IMG/VR virus record: IMGVR_UViG_3300034198_014563
Span: 1 to 32,373 of that record
Direction: 5' to 3' (one strand)
Origin: a virus
Length of the DNA stretch: 32,373 nucleotides
Shown here piece by piece: positions 13,997 to 21,274 of this stretch (position 1 is its first letter; every line of letters starts with the position of its first letter). Below the pieces are notes generated by a model that worked only from the letters and a program-made list of their open reading frames with translations, ran no database searches and was not told the origin of the DNA. The position numbers and the translations under genes are program-made.

Positions 13997-13997
13997 A

Positions 13998-14720
13998 TCA
14001 ACGTTTTCTCAAATCGGCTGTATCTAATTGTACACGAGTAAATGCTTCACGAACAAAACTTCCCATCGCATCTCCGTACTGTGCTGCCCAGCGATCTCTT
14101 GGAACGTTAGTTGTAACAATTGTGGGAAGTGCACGGTCATAACGAGCTCTTAGTAGTTCATCAAATGATGTGTCATCATACTTTGAACCATACTCTTTTC
14201 CTAGATCATCTAATATAAGAACACGAACATTTAGAGTATCATCTTTAGCACGTCCGTGTAACCCTTCAAGTTCATGATGTAGTCGATATCTTTCATCTCC
14301 ATCGGCACTCATTAGTGCTTTTTTCTTAGAAAGAAAATCAGGAAATGTTTGATAATAAATTGGTCGAAAATGTGACCCAAAATCTTGTGCTTTAATTTTT
14401 AGAATATCACGAGTTTGCTCCACATCGTCAGGAAGCTGTCGAACAAATTCCATAGCAGCTACTACTGCGTGAGTTGTTTTACCCCGTCCCGGTGCACCAT
14501 CAAACAATAGCCCTACTCCGGTGTCTTTAAGTCCACCAATTCTTTTGATGATTTTTCCATCAAGTGCATCAGCAATCCATTCACTAATTTCATCGGCCCA
14601 TTCACCAATGTCATCAATAATGTCTTGTGGTTCATATCCCATAAATCTACTAGGGATATTTGAGTTATGAAGTAGCCAGGTTCTCTTAATTGCGGAAAGT
14701 GTTTGGATGTTGTATGTCAT
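13998..14720 (-). CDS. dnaC: DnaC-like AAA+ helicase loader
   Basis: The start at ATG 14720 (MTYNIQTLSA) has GGAGAAAAAA upstream and is preferred to the in-frame ATG at 14744. The 240-aa protein has Walker A GAPGRGKT (75-82), Walker B LILDDLG (168-174), sensor-1-type IVTTNVP (201-207) and a basic motif near the arginine-finger position (FVREAFTRV). This is the DnaC/IstB/DnaI class of AAA+ ATPase that opens or carries the DnaB ring onto ssDNA at the origin. It overlaps the initiator gene by 35 bases, the usual partner order. Confidence 0.9.
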   Translation of the reverse strand: MTYNIQTLSAIKRTWLLHNSNIPSRFMGYEPQDIIDDIGEWADEISEWIADALDGKIIKRIGGLKDTGVGLLFDGAPGRGKTTHAVVAAMEFVRQLPDDVEQTRDILKIKAQDFGSHFRPIYYQTFPDFLSKKKALMSADGDERYRLHHELEGLHGRAKDDTLNVRVLILDDLGKEYGSKYDDTSFDELLRARYDRALPTIVTTNVPRDRWAAQYGDAMGSFVREAFTRVQLDTADLRKR

Positions 14721-15675
14721 TTTTTTCTCCGATTGATTTTTCATATATCTTTAGTTTTTCACGGCCACGCATTGAGTTATCAAACTTTTTTCCATCTGAT
14801 GCAAATACGTAATCCAGTGGGATTGATTCTTCTGAGCTTACATCATCAAGTTTTAGATCTTCAACAACTTGAGTAACATTCTCAGTGATTGCTCTAAGAA
14901 ATATACCATGAGCTTTTAATGGCATTTTTCTGATGGCATTTAGGTTTCTTTCATCAGAAAAAAACTTATCCATGATCTCTACTTCAATCAAAGCAGTGAT
15001 TCCAAACTTAGCTCTATTTGCAGCTAATGCACCTCTGAGGTTTTTGGTATTAATTAACCCTGGAATGCCACGAATACGATCATAGGCTCTATAAGCAAAC
15101 TCTGAGGCCGTGTCTGCTGCTGTCCATTCTTCGTGGGGCCGTTGATGTCTAGTTTTTGGGTCTCTTTTGCTTAGAGGTTTTTGTTTTTTAATTTTTTCTT
15201 CATCGAACAAACGTCCAAAACCACCCTCGTCCTCATCCTCAGACCATCGATTAACCATGTGTTTTTCCTCTCTCGGGGCGGTAGCCCCCAATAAATACGA
15301 AGTATTTATTGCTTTAGTACTAATAGTAATAACTGTAGTATCAGTAATATTAGTAACTATATCAGTAGTACTTAGTACTTGGTTACTAGTAGATACATAG
15401 TCATGTGTTGATCGCTCATTAGTAAGCGTAATTAAAACTTTGTAAATGTTGTAAGAATATTTTGCAAGATTGCGACGAGTACGGGTAGTTTGAAGATAGC
15501 CTTTTTGTTCTAGGCCCCTAAATCCTCTACGAAGAGAGGCAGTGCTATACCCAGTAAGTTTTGCTAATTCTTTGGTTGTAAGTTTTACGATGCCATTAGC
15601 ATCCATTTTGCTCTGTAAAGCAAGAAGCGTCTTTAGCTCAACTGCAGCCAAAGACGCTAATATTGATTGATCCAT
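14686..15675 (-). CDS. Winged-helix replication initiator-like protein (329 aa)
   Basis: AGGACTACTT precedes ATG 15675. Residues 10-80 form a winged HTH (VELKTLLALQSKM, KLTTKELAKLTGYSTASLRR, GLEQKGYLQTT) similar to those at the N-terminus of phage O-type or RepA/DnaD-like initiators. Residues 85-130 are a Thr/Ser/Ile-rich low-complexity linker encoded by AT-rich repetitive DNA, and an acidic/basic segment follows. The C-terminal region (about 180-265) is helical (DTASEFAYRAYDR, ALAANRAKFGI). Immediately downstream is a DnaC-like loader, the O-P order of lambda. Predicted role: binds the origin and recruits the loader-helicase. The wHTH could also make it a regulator. An internal ribosome-binding site and ATG at 15258 may give a shorter 190-aa product. 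Confidence 0.75.
   Translation of the reverse strand: MDQSILASLAAVELKTLLALQSKMDANGIVKLTTKELAKLTGYSTASLRRGFRGLEQKGYLQTTRTRRNLAKYSYNIYKVLITLTNERSTHDYVSTSNQVLSTTDIVTNITDTTVITISTKAINTSYLLGATAPREEKHMVNRWSEDEDEGGFGRLFDEEKIKKQKPLSKRDPKTRHQRPHEEWTAADTASEFAYRAYDRIRGIPGLINTKNLRGALAANRAKFGITALIEVEIMDKFFSDERNLNAIRKMPLKAHGIFLRAITENVTQVVEDLKLDDVSSEESIPLDYVFASDGKKFDNSMRGREKLKIYEKSIGEKNDIQHPNTFRN
15256..15273 (-). promoter_or_regulatory. Internal ribosome-binding site and in-frame ATG within initiator gene
   Basis: On the minus strand AGAGAGG (15273-15267) is followed, 8 bases later, by ATG 15258-15256, in frame with the initiator ORF at residue 140 (MVNRWSEDED). The spacing and match are better than at many real starts in this window. 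It would give a separate 190-aa C-terminal protein lacking the HTH and the Thr-rich linker. Chance purine runs can imitate such sites. Confidence 0.5.
15275..15391. other. Candidate replication origin inside initiator gene
   Basis: Three features occur side by side. A GC hairpin GGGGC-GGTA-GCCCC lies at 15275-15288. A perfect 9-bp inverted repeat AATAAATAC-GAA-GTATTTATT lies at 15290-15310. An A+T-rich tract at 15311-15391 has nine copies of AGTA and a direct repeat TATCAGTA at 15339-15346 and 15360-15367, 21 bases (two helical turns) apart. The DNA encodes a Thr/Ser low-complexity linker between two folded parts of the initiator. Phage lambda has its iterons in the same place in gene O. No experiment or skew calculation backs this; the repeats are imperfect and partly follow from repeated Thr codons. 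Confidence 0.45.
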
Positions 15676-15683
15676 AAGTAGTC

Positions 15684-15953
15684 CTAATAATATCTACGCT
15701 CCCTCGGTGAGGGAGTTGTAACTGTGATTGGTTTATCCAATAGTAGCATAAGTGCAAGAGCTACAAAAGAAGAGGCAAATGGCAAAACAAAATCTAGGTG
15801 ATATAGTAGAAAAATGCCAAGAAAAGAAAGTGGAAGGGTAAAAATTAATTTAACAATTTTTTTGCGAACAACTCTCTCTAATAAAGATACGAGTAACTCA
15901 GTAGTATACGCTACACCCATTCCAACTATGATTATATAAATAATTAAATCCAT
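15684..15953 (-). CDS. Small multi-pass membrane protein, holin candidate (89 aa)
   Basis: Three hydrophobic segments (about residues 3-24, 34-52 and 56-73) are separated by short turns, including a basic RVVRKK loop, with a hydrophilic tail TPSPRERRYY. The size and three-segment topology fit class I holins, and the gene follows the last tail gene, a common place for lysis genes. No endolysin lies beside it, and ATG 15953 has no clear ribosome-binding site, so the assignment is tentative. An unrelated phage membrane protein is the alternative. Confidence 0.6.
   Translation of the reverse strand: MDLIIYIIIVGMGVAYTTELLVSLLERVVRKKIVKLIFTLPLSFLGIFLLYHLDFVLPFASSFVALALMLLLDKPITVTTPSPRERRYY
15699..15715 (-). 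other. Hairpin just upstream of the initiator gene
   Basis: CTCCCTC-GGT-GAGGGAG is a perfect 7-bp stem with a 3-base loop. It lies over the last codons of the membrane-protein gene and about 25 bases before the initiator ATG. There is no U tract on the minus strand, so it is not a standard terminator. It marks the boundary between late tail genes and replication genes and may serve as an RNA processing or stability element. Confidence 0.45.
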
Positions 15954-15965
15954 AATTTAAGTATA

Positions 15966-18374
15966 TTACACTATGCCCTTGCTATATACTCCAGACACAA
16001 GTTTAATGACATACGGAGTATTTGCAGGAAGTTGATCTTTTAAATTAGCATTTAATCTAGAAAGTTTTATGTCCCTTGTTGTGTACAACATACTTGGAGA
16101 GTTTCCGGCAACTCCTGTAGTCCATACTCCGCCATAAGTAGACGCAATTGTTCCATCAAAATAATCTGTAGGAAAATTGCCGTATTCCATTTGTGCCATA
16201 TCAAAATACAAAACTTGAGAAGCAGAAGTAGGATTATTTAGTAAAGTAGATACTCCTACAGTAATTGTCGTATTTGCTGGGTCTATGTTTTCTGGAGTAG
16301 TAATTGACGAAAATTGTCTAGACCAAATATTGGTAAATTTTCTTGTTCCATTTAAAGTGTCAATTGTTGTCCAAGTAGCAGAAACAGTTCCGCCAGTAGT
16401 TGCTGCAATTGTGCTTGAAGCTGTATTGTCAACGTAAGTAAGTGAGTTAGAAGCTGCTGTTGCTACTGTTGCAGTAGTGCTATATCCTGATCCAAATGAT
16501 TGTATAGATATATTATCTCCAATTTTAAATGGGTGAGGATTTAAAAATCTAACAGTTACAATGTTATTTATTTTTTGTTTAGTTAAAACTGTAGATTGAG
16601 AACTTATACTAAAATAAATACTGTTATAGCTAACATTAGTTACTGATCTACCATAGATAGAAAATGTATAAGTCTGAGTAGGAAGTACGTTTGAAATGCT
16701 AGTTTGTACTCTTGTTGCATAAGTTGTAGGAGATGCATCACAAGTAACTGTAAGCATTTTAGTTCCTGAAATTGCTTGACCTAAAGTGGTATCTACTGCA
16801 GCATTTGAGATAGATACTGAAGTAGTTGCACCAGAACTATTTATTTTATAACCATTCCAACTATTTGTGTTTAGTTCAAATGAAGGATTATAAAGAAAAT
16901 TATTTTTATTTCCAAGTAATGTAATTATGATACCATTTGCTTCATTAAAAGGCTGTAATGATGCTCCATTACTTACTTGAATCATATCTAAGTAAAATGT
17001 GCCAGTAACTAAAAATTTAAATCCTACTACGCAAAATACGGCATTAGACGGAGAAGTAAAACTACTATTAGATCTGGTCCAACCAGTTGCTAATGAACTA
17101 ACCGCAGTTCCTGTAACAGCACTTCCAATAATAACACCGTATTGGTCATACCACTCTATAGATAATTGGATAGTATTTCCTGAAGGAGTGGTAGAATTTT
17201 TATGAAAAAAACTAAAATTATAAGCAGTACTTCCTGCAACAGGAATACCTTTTGTTTTTGGGCTGCTAGCGCCATTTTTTATGTAAGTATTGCTAGTTTT
17301 TACTGTTACTTTTCCACAATATTGAAGATCAACAGCCAAAGAAACATCTGACGGAAAACTTACAATAGTTGGAGTTACTACTGAGTTTTCAATATTAATT
17401 CCAATGTTACCTATAGCTTCCCAAAAACCAATAGATTTGTTAAATGTACTATCCTGATTAGTAAGCATTAAATTAGGGCTATCAGATAATGTGGTTAAAT
17501 ATCCAGTTAAAGACTCTATATATGTTTGTAAAGCTGTATATGTACCTTTACGTTGGTAAATATACACAGCTTCTCTAATTAACGCTTTTCTATTTTTAAA
17601 AGGAAGAGTATTTTCAACGGGTAAACCCAAGCTTAATTCAGCTGCATTAATTGAAAATGGATTAATATTTTTTTGTTCATAATTTGGAGCAATAAAATCC
17701 ATATAAGTCATAAACTCGTCGTAAGTTAATGAAAATCCTTTAAGAAATTTATATAGAGTTGACGTAGTATCAATTGGTTCTAAAGAACTTTGACCTGAAG
17801 TTGTAAATACTTTGGGAATACTCTCCATAAGTTTATCTTGAGTAGAGATAGCTTGAATACCAGGTTGAACTCTATCAATAAGCCCGCTTAGTTCGTTTAC
17901 ACTTTGTGGAGTAGCTGATGCAGACACAGCATGACTTACCACAATGCTTTTATAATTTTTTGGAATTAATGTAAAAGTTTGTCCAGTAATTATCCAATTA
18001 TTTGAAGAAGAACTTCTTGACCAAAGAGTGTAAAAAGCAAACTTACCAGGAATTAAAGAAACTTGATTAAAATCTGTAGGATATAAATAAAAGTTATCTA
18101 ATCCATCTATAAACGAATTAATACTTGGTATTAAAGAATACTCTTCGTATAAAATAACTCCATCATCCTGTGTTTCTGAAAAATATTCTTGATTTCTAAC
18201 TAGTCTAAAAGCATTAGATGCACCAGATGGTATATTCCAAGTAATTTTAACAAGTTCATACTCAATACACTCTGAAGTAACGGGGTTAGAGTTAAGTGGG
18301 CTAACAGTTAATTGGCCGTATTGTTGGCCCCCATTAACTTGTGGGTTATATTTAAAACTACTGTATATTGGCAC
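15966..18374 (-). CDS. Tail protein I-like baseplate protein with receptor-binding-type beta domains
   Basis: The start is probably the GTG at 18374, 7 bases after GGCGGAG and overlapping the previous stop (TAGTG), giving 802 aa. A TTG 18 bases upstream is in frame but lies in front of that site. The N-terminal 150 residues contain a fibronectin-like strand pattern (YELVKITWNIP). A tail-protein-I-type helical region follows at about 195-310 (LYKFLKGFSLTYDEF, FKNRKALIREAVYIYQRKG). Beyond about residue 310 there are at least two jelly-roll segments resembling carbohydrate-binding modules (GFWEAIGNIG; NPSFELNTNSWNG). It probably closes the baseplate wedge and carries host-surface binding at its outer end. 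It follows baseplate J and the small fibre-like gene, as in P2-type I after J. Confidence 0.8.
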   Translation of the reverse strand: MPIYSSFKYNPQVNGGQQYGQLTVSPLNSNPVTSECIEYELVKITWNIPSGASNAFRLVRNQEYFSETQDDGVILYEEYSLIPSINSFIDGLDNFYLYPTDFNQVSLIPGKFAFYTLWSRSSSSNNWIITGQTFTLIPKNYKSIVVSHAVSASATPQSVNELSGLIDRVQPGIQAISTQDKLMESIPKVFTTSGQSSLEPIDTTSTLYKFLKGFSLTYDEFMTYMDFIAPNYEQKNINPFSINAAELSLGLPVENTLPFKNRKALIREAVYIYQRKGTYTALQTYIESLTGYLTTLSDSPNLMLTNQDSTFNKSIGFWEAIGNIGINIENSVVTPTIVSFPSDVSLAVDLQYCGKVTVKTSNTYIKNGASSPKTKGIPVAGSTAYNFSFFHKNSTTPSGNTIQLSIEWYDQYGVIIGSAVTGTAVSSLATGWTRSNSSFTSPSNAVFCVVGFKFLVTGTFYLDMIQVSNGASLQPFNEANGIIITLLGNKNNFLYNPSFELNTNSWNGYKINSSGATTSVSISNAAVDTTLGQAISGTKMLTVTCDASPTTYATRVQTSISNVLPTQTYTFSIYGRSVTNVSYNSIYFSISSQSTVLTKQKINNIVTVRFLNPHPFKIGDNISIQSFGSGYSTTATVATAASNSLTYVDNTASSTIAATTGGTVSATWTTIDTLNGTRKFTNIWSRQFSSITTPENIDPANTTITVGVSTLLNNPTSASQVLYFDMAQMEYGNFPTDYFDGTIASTYGGVWTTGVAGNSPSMLYTTRDIKLSRLNANLKDQLPANTPYVIKLVSGVYSKGIV

Positions 18375-18634
18375 TAAATAGCTCCGCCACAATCAATGAT
18401 ATAAATACCATTTTCTATATTTGTAATTCGATCACTTAAACTAGTCCAGGTAGTTGTAGCTGTACTAAAATTGCCCACATTCCATGCAGAAGTTCTGCTG
18501 TGAGGGTTAGTTCCAATGATTGATTGAATAGCATAAATTTCTGCAAACAAAGCGTTTACATCATTAGCAATTACATAATCTACGTTGTCTACACGAGTAG
18601 CGTATGAAGCAAGTTGGTTTGGGTAATATGACAT
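18374..18634 (-). CDS. Small fibre/baseplate-associated protein (86 aa)
   Basis: GGAGATTTA precedes ATG 18634. The segment VDNVDYVIANDVNALFAEIY, followed by AIQSIIGTNP, is a motif I know from the N-termini of phage tail-fibre and structural proteins, where a helix aligns subunits. A coiled-coil-like end (LSDRITNIENG) follows. It is therefore likely a short fibre-type or trimerising adaptor in the tail, placed between the OB-fold protein and the large tail-protein-I. The exact role is unknown. Confidence 0.7.
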   Translation of the reverse strand: MSYYPNQLASYATRVDNVDYVIANDVNALFAEIYAIQSIIGTNPHSRTSAWNVGNFSTATTTWTSLSDRITNIENGIYIIDCGGAI

Positions 18635-18692
18635 TAAATCTCCTATAATCTATTACAATTTTTACTTATTAAGTAAGTTTTATCAAGGTAAG

Positions 18693-18959
18693 CTACGGAG
18701 TTCCACCGTCAATTGAGTTAGATGTTGTTAACCATACTGGAAAAGATGGGTCTCCACCTTCAAACATTGCCCACACGGTAGATCCAATAACTGGAATAAA
18801 AAATACTGAACTACCAGGCCAGGACCAACCAGTTATTTCTGTTAAAAATATTTGAGGTATTTGTAACTTTAATCTTTTTTTATCTAAAGGATCTTTATTG
18901 TCAATTACAATAGCTCGATATACTCCATAAAACCTTTTGTAGTTAGTAGTTTCATGCAT
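18693..18959 (-). CDS. gp5/VgrG-type OB-fold baseplate protein (88 aa)
   Basis: The ATG at 18959 follows AGAGGATAAA, which overlaps the baseplate J stop. Sequence features YKRFYGVYRAIVIDNKDP (7-24), RLKLQIPQI, IPVIGSTVWAMFEGGDP (55-71) and FPVWL match the OB-fold domain at the N-terminus of T4 gp5, gpV and VgrG-like spike proteins. Only the OB domain is present. The lysozyme domain of gp5 and the beta-helical spike are missing, so the membrane-piercing needle must be a separate protein or absent. Predicted location: the central hub, near the gpD-like protein. Confidence 0.75.
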   Translation of the reverse strand: MHETTNYKRFYGVYRAIVIDNKDPLDKKRLKLQIPQIFLTEITGWSWPGSSVFFIPVIGSTVWAMFEGGDPSFPVWLTTSNSIDGGTP

Positions 18960-18960
18960 T

Positions 18961-20859
18961 TTATCCTCTAGTAACTACTAAAGTGTATGTTTGTGAGTGA
19001 ATTTTATCACTAGCAGTTACTTTAATAGAAATGCTATTAAATCCAGAACTTAAACTAATAGCACTACTAGTAACACCAGAAGCAACAGTAAGTGGACTAC
19101 CAGAAGGTGGAGTGATTACTATTGTGGCATTTATATCAGTACTAGTTGGTGTTAAAGTAATTGTAGATACACCACTAGCTACTGCTAGTCCATAGTTAAC
19201 AATGTTGCTTGAAAGAGTAATAGAACCAGAAGAAGTAGTTAGCAAACTTAAAGTTGTGACTGATGATCGTTCAGTAACTGTAATAGCAGAATCTTGTAAA
19301 GTGAAAATTTCATTTACTGCACCATTTAAAATTTTTCTTGATGTGCCGGAGTTAGTGTCTAAAATAGTTACATATGCATTTGTCACACCAGGTGCAGCAC
19401 GTAATGCAGCTTCAATTACTTCCGGAGTTACAATCGCATTAAAATCTGTGCCTTGGTAAGAAAATCCTGCTCGTAAAATAGTTTTTATATTATTACTTAC
19501 TTGGTCATTTGTAAATCGTAAATCTCTAGTATATTCAACTGTTATTTTTACAGGTACATAGGTAGGAGGAAGAAGAGTTACAGCTACTCCTATTTGAGTG
19601 TAAGGTTGAATTACAGGGTAAACACTGCTTGTTAAAGTCGTCCATTTATCTGTAAGTAATCCAATATTTCCGGAATCATATAGAGGATAAGGATCATAAG
19701 CAGATCCAGTAGAAATTGGTGCAATGTATAAGTTTACTGAATTCCATACATCTGCAGATGCTTTTGCTTTTCCTACAAAAGATGAATTCATTACTAATTT
19801 TTCGTAATCCGAGAGTGTAATAGCTCTATAAAAAGGAGATAATGCATTTGCAGCATTTACTCTAATACTAGAGTTAGTTTCAGGATCACTGCCTCCGGTA
19901 CCTAATCCAGTTACTGTTGCAGTTATAGTATTATTAATTGTTAAATTAGAATTAATAATGGCTAAATCAGAAGAAGAATAAGGAGTATATGTAGAGTCAA
20001 AACCATAATAAAGTGTGTTTAAAGTATTATTAGGAATATTGCCTATTACTCCTCCTCCAATTGAGTATTGCACTTTAATTGCCGCATTAACTTGAGGAAT
20101 ACTTCCTGATAAACCATTTCCAAATTGAATATACAATTGGTCAAACTCATCAAAATAAATTTGATAAACAGTAGAGTTTTGATTTGCATCGACAATGTGG
20201 TCAATTTTTGACCATTGCTCATACGTAGTACCATTTAGTACATATACAACTACACTGTCCTCTAAAACATTGTCTGAGTTAATTGGAAAAATTTGATTTG
20301 AAGTTCCATCTGAATACCCGATAATTTTTCCAGCAATATCTGTAGAATTTTGTGCAGGATAGTCAAGTATACTTGGTCGTCCATGAGTCGCAGTAACAGT
20401 TGTCGGTGTATTTGGAGCAAGCATTACTTGAGAATCTAAAGTAAAATAAATAGTAGAAAATACTCCATTATTATTTATTTCACCAGAAATTACTGATCCG
20501 TCAGATATAGTATACGTATTATTACTATTATTAGTAATTGTAATATCTACAGAAGCTGCTTTATATCCTGTAGGAGAATATCCATAAATACGTGAAAGAT
20601 TTAAAAGACTTTGCCGTTGATTAGCTGTGTAAATAAAACTTTCATTTGCAATTCTGTCAATATAATAATTTATAAGATCACCCATATACGCAAATGTTTC
20701 TACAAGAGCCACACCAAAGTCAGCAGGGTCAGTACCTTGCCATTCAGGAATAGATTGTTGAACTCTAGCTATAAGAGCACTTCTTAAAGAATTAAAATCT
20801 CTGTTAGTGTAATCAATTGATACAGGTAAAGTTGTATCTGTAGTATTTTTTATTGCCAT
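18961..20859 (-). CDS. Baseplate J / gp6-like wedge protein with C-terminal Ig-like domain
   Basis: This 632-aa protein begins with a helical dimerisation region (IDYTNRDFNSLRSALIARVQ, DPADFGVALVETFAYMGD) characteristic of baseplate J (P2 gpJ, T4 gp6). The J core continues through GNGLSGSIPQ and RAITLSDYEKLV to ILRAGFSYQGTDFNAIVTPE. Residues about 528-632 are an extra beta-sandwich (VTERSSVTTLSLL ... SQTYTLVVTRG) that reads like a cadherin-like beta-sandwich domain (PF12733 type). Wedge proteins surround the hub and trigger sheath contraction. The appended domain would probably face outward. The gene overlaps gp25 by TAATG. Confidence 0.88.
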   Translation of the reverse strand: MAIKNTTDTTLPVSIDYTNRDFNSLRSALIARVQQSIPEWQGTDPADFGVALVETFAYMGDLINYYIDRIANESFIYTANQRQSLLNLSRIYGYSPTGYKAASVDITITNNSNNTYTISDGSVISGEINNNGVFSTIYFTLDSQVMLAPNTPTTVTATHGRPSILDYPAQNSTDIAGKIIGYSDGTSNQIFPINSDNVLEDSVVVYVLNGTTYEQWSKIDHIVDANQNSTVYQIYFDEFDQLYIQFGNGLSGSIPQVNAAIKVQYSIGGGVIGNIPNNTLNTLYYGFDSTYTPYSSSDLAIINSNLTINNTITATVTGLGTGGSDPETNSSIRVNAANALSPFYRAITLSDYEKLVMNSSFVGKAKASADVWNSVNLYIAPISTGSAYDPYPLYDSGNIGLLTDKWTTLTSSVYPVIQPYTQIGVAVTLLPPTYVPVKITVEYTRDLRFTNDQVSNNIKTILRAGFSYQGTDFNAIVTPEVIEAALRAAPGVTNAYVTILDTNSGTSRKILNGAVNEIFTLQDSAITVTERSSVTTLSLLTTSSGSITLSSNIVNYGLAVASGVSTITLTPTSTDINATIVITPPSGSPLTVASGVTSSAISLSSGFNSISIKVTASDKIHSQTYTLVVTRG

Positions 20860-21272
20860 TAGTATCTCTTTTCAGAAATGATTCCAGAGTTATCTACTGT
20901 AGATAGTCCAACTATCAAAGAAGAAGTAGACTCATTAGGTAGGGTGTAGGTAACATTCACGTTGATAGTTGACCCATCTGCACTATAAGTTACATCTACG
21001 CTATTTAATCTCAATAATCTAAAATATAAAGAAAAAATTCTATTAATTTCTGTTTCAATAGTAGAACTTAAAGAGTCTCTTGTATCTAAAATAGTGAGAC
21101 CAATTGTAGTCCCAAATGCGGGATACATAACACGTTCACCAAGATTAGTATTTATAGCTGATATAATTCTATCATTCCATATTTTTTTAGGGTCTGTAGT
21201 AACATTTATTTTTCCGTAACTATCTATAGAAAACGGTAAAGTAATTGTTTTTTCAGTTAATCTTTGAGCCAT
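20859..21272 (-). CDS. gp25-like (W/lysozyme-fold) baseplate wedge protein
   Basis: This 137-aa protein has the gp25 layout: an N-terminal beta part (ITLPFSIDSYGKI), WNDRIISAINTNLGERVMYPAFGT (32-55) with the conserved G-E-R-x3-P-x-F-G, then a helix (SSTIETEINRIF) and C-terminal strands (VDVTYSADGSTINVNV). gp25 initiates sheath polymerisation by sharing a strand with the first sheath ring and forms the wedge core with J/gp6. It is followed directly by J, the usual order. Confidence 0.9.
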   Translation of the reverse strand: MAQRLTEKTITLPFSIDSYGKINVTTDPKKIWNDRIISAINTNLGERVMYPAFGTTIGLTILDTRDSLSSTIETEINRIFSLYFRLLRLNSVDVTYSADGSTINVNVTYTLPNESTSSLIVGLSTVDNSGIISEKRY

Positions 21273-21274
21273 AA

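Noticed and set aside
15311-15391. AGTA-rich tract considered as a CRISPR array
   Set aside because: Repeats are only 4-8 bases with irregular spacing of 3-14 bases, and no cas adaptation or effector genes are present; the Cas4-like nuclease stands alone.
20046-20234. Minus-strand frame inside the baseplate J gene
   Set aside because: It is a shadow of a real gene, without a start signal.
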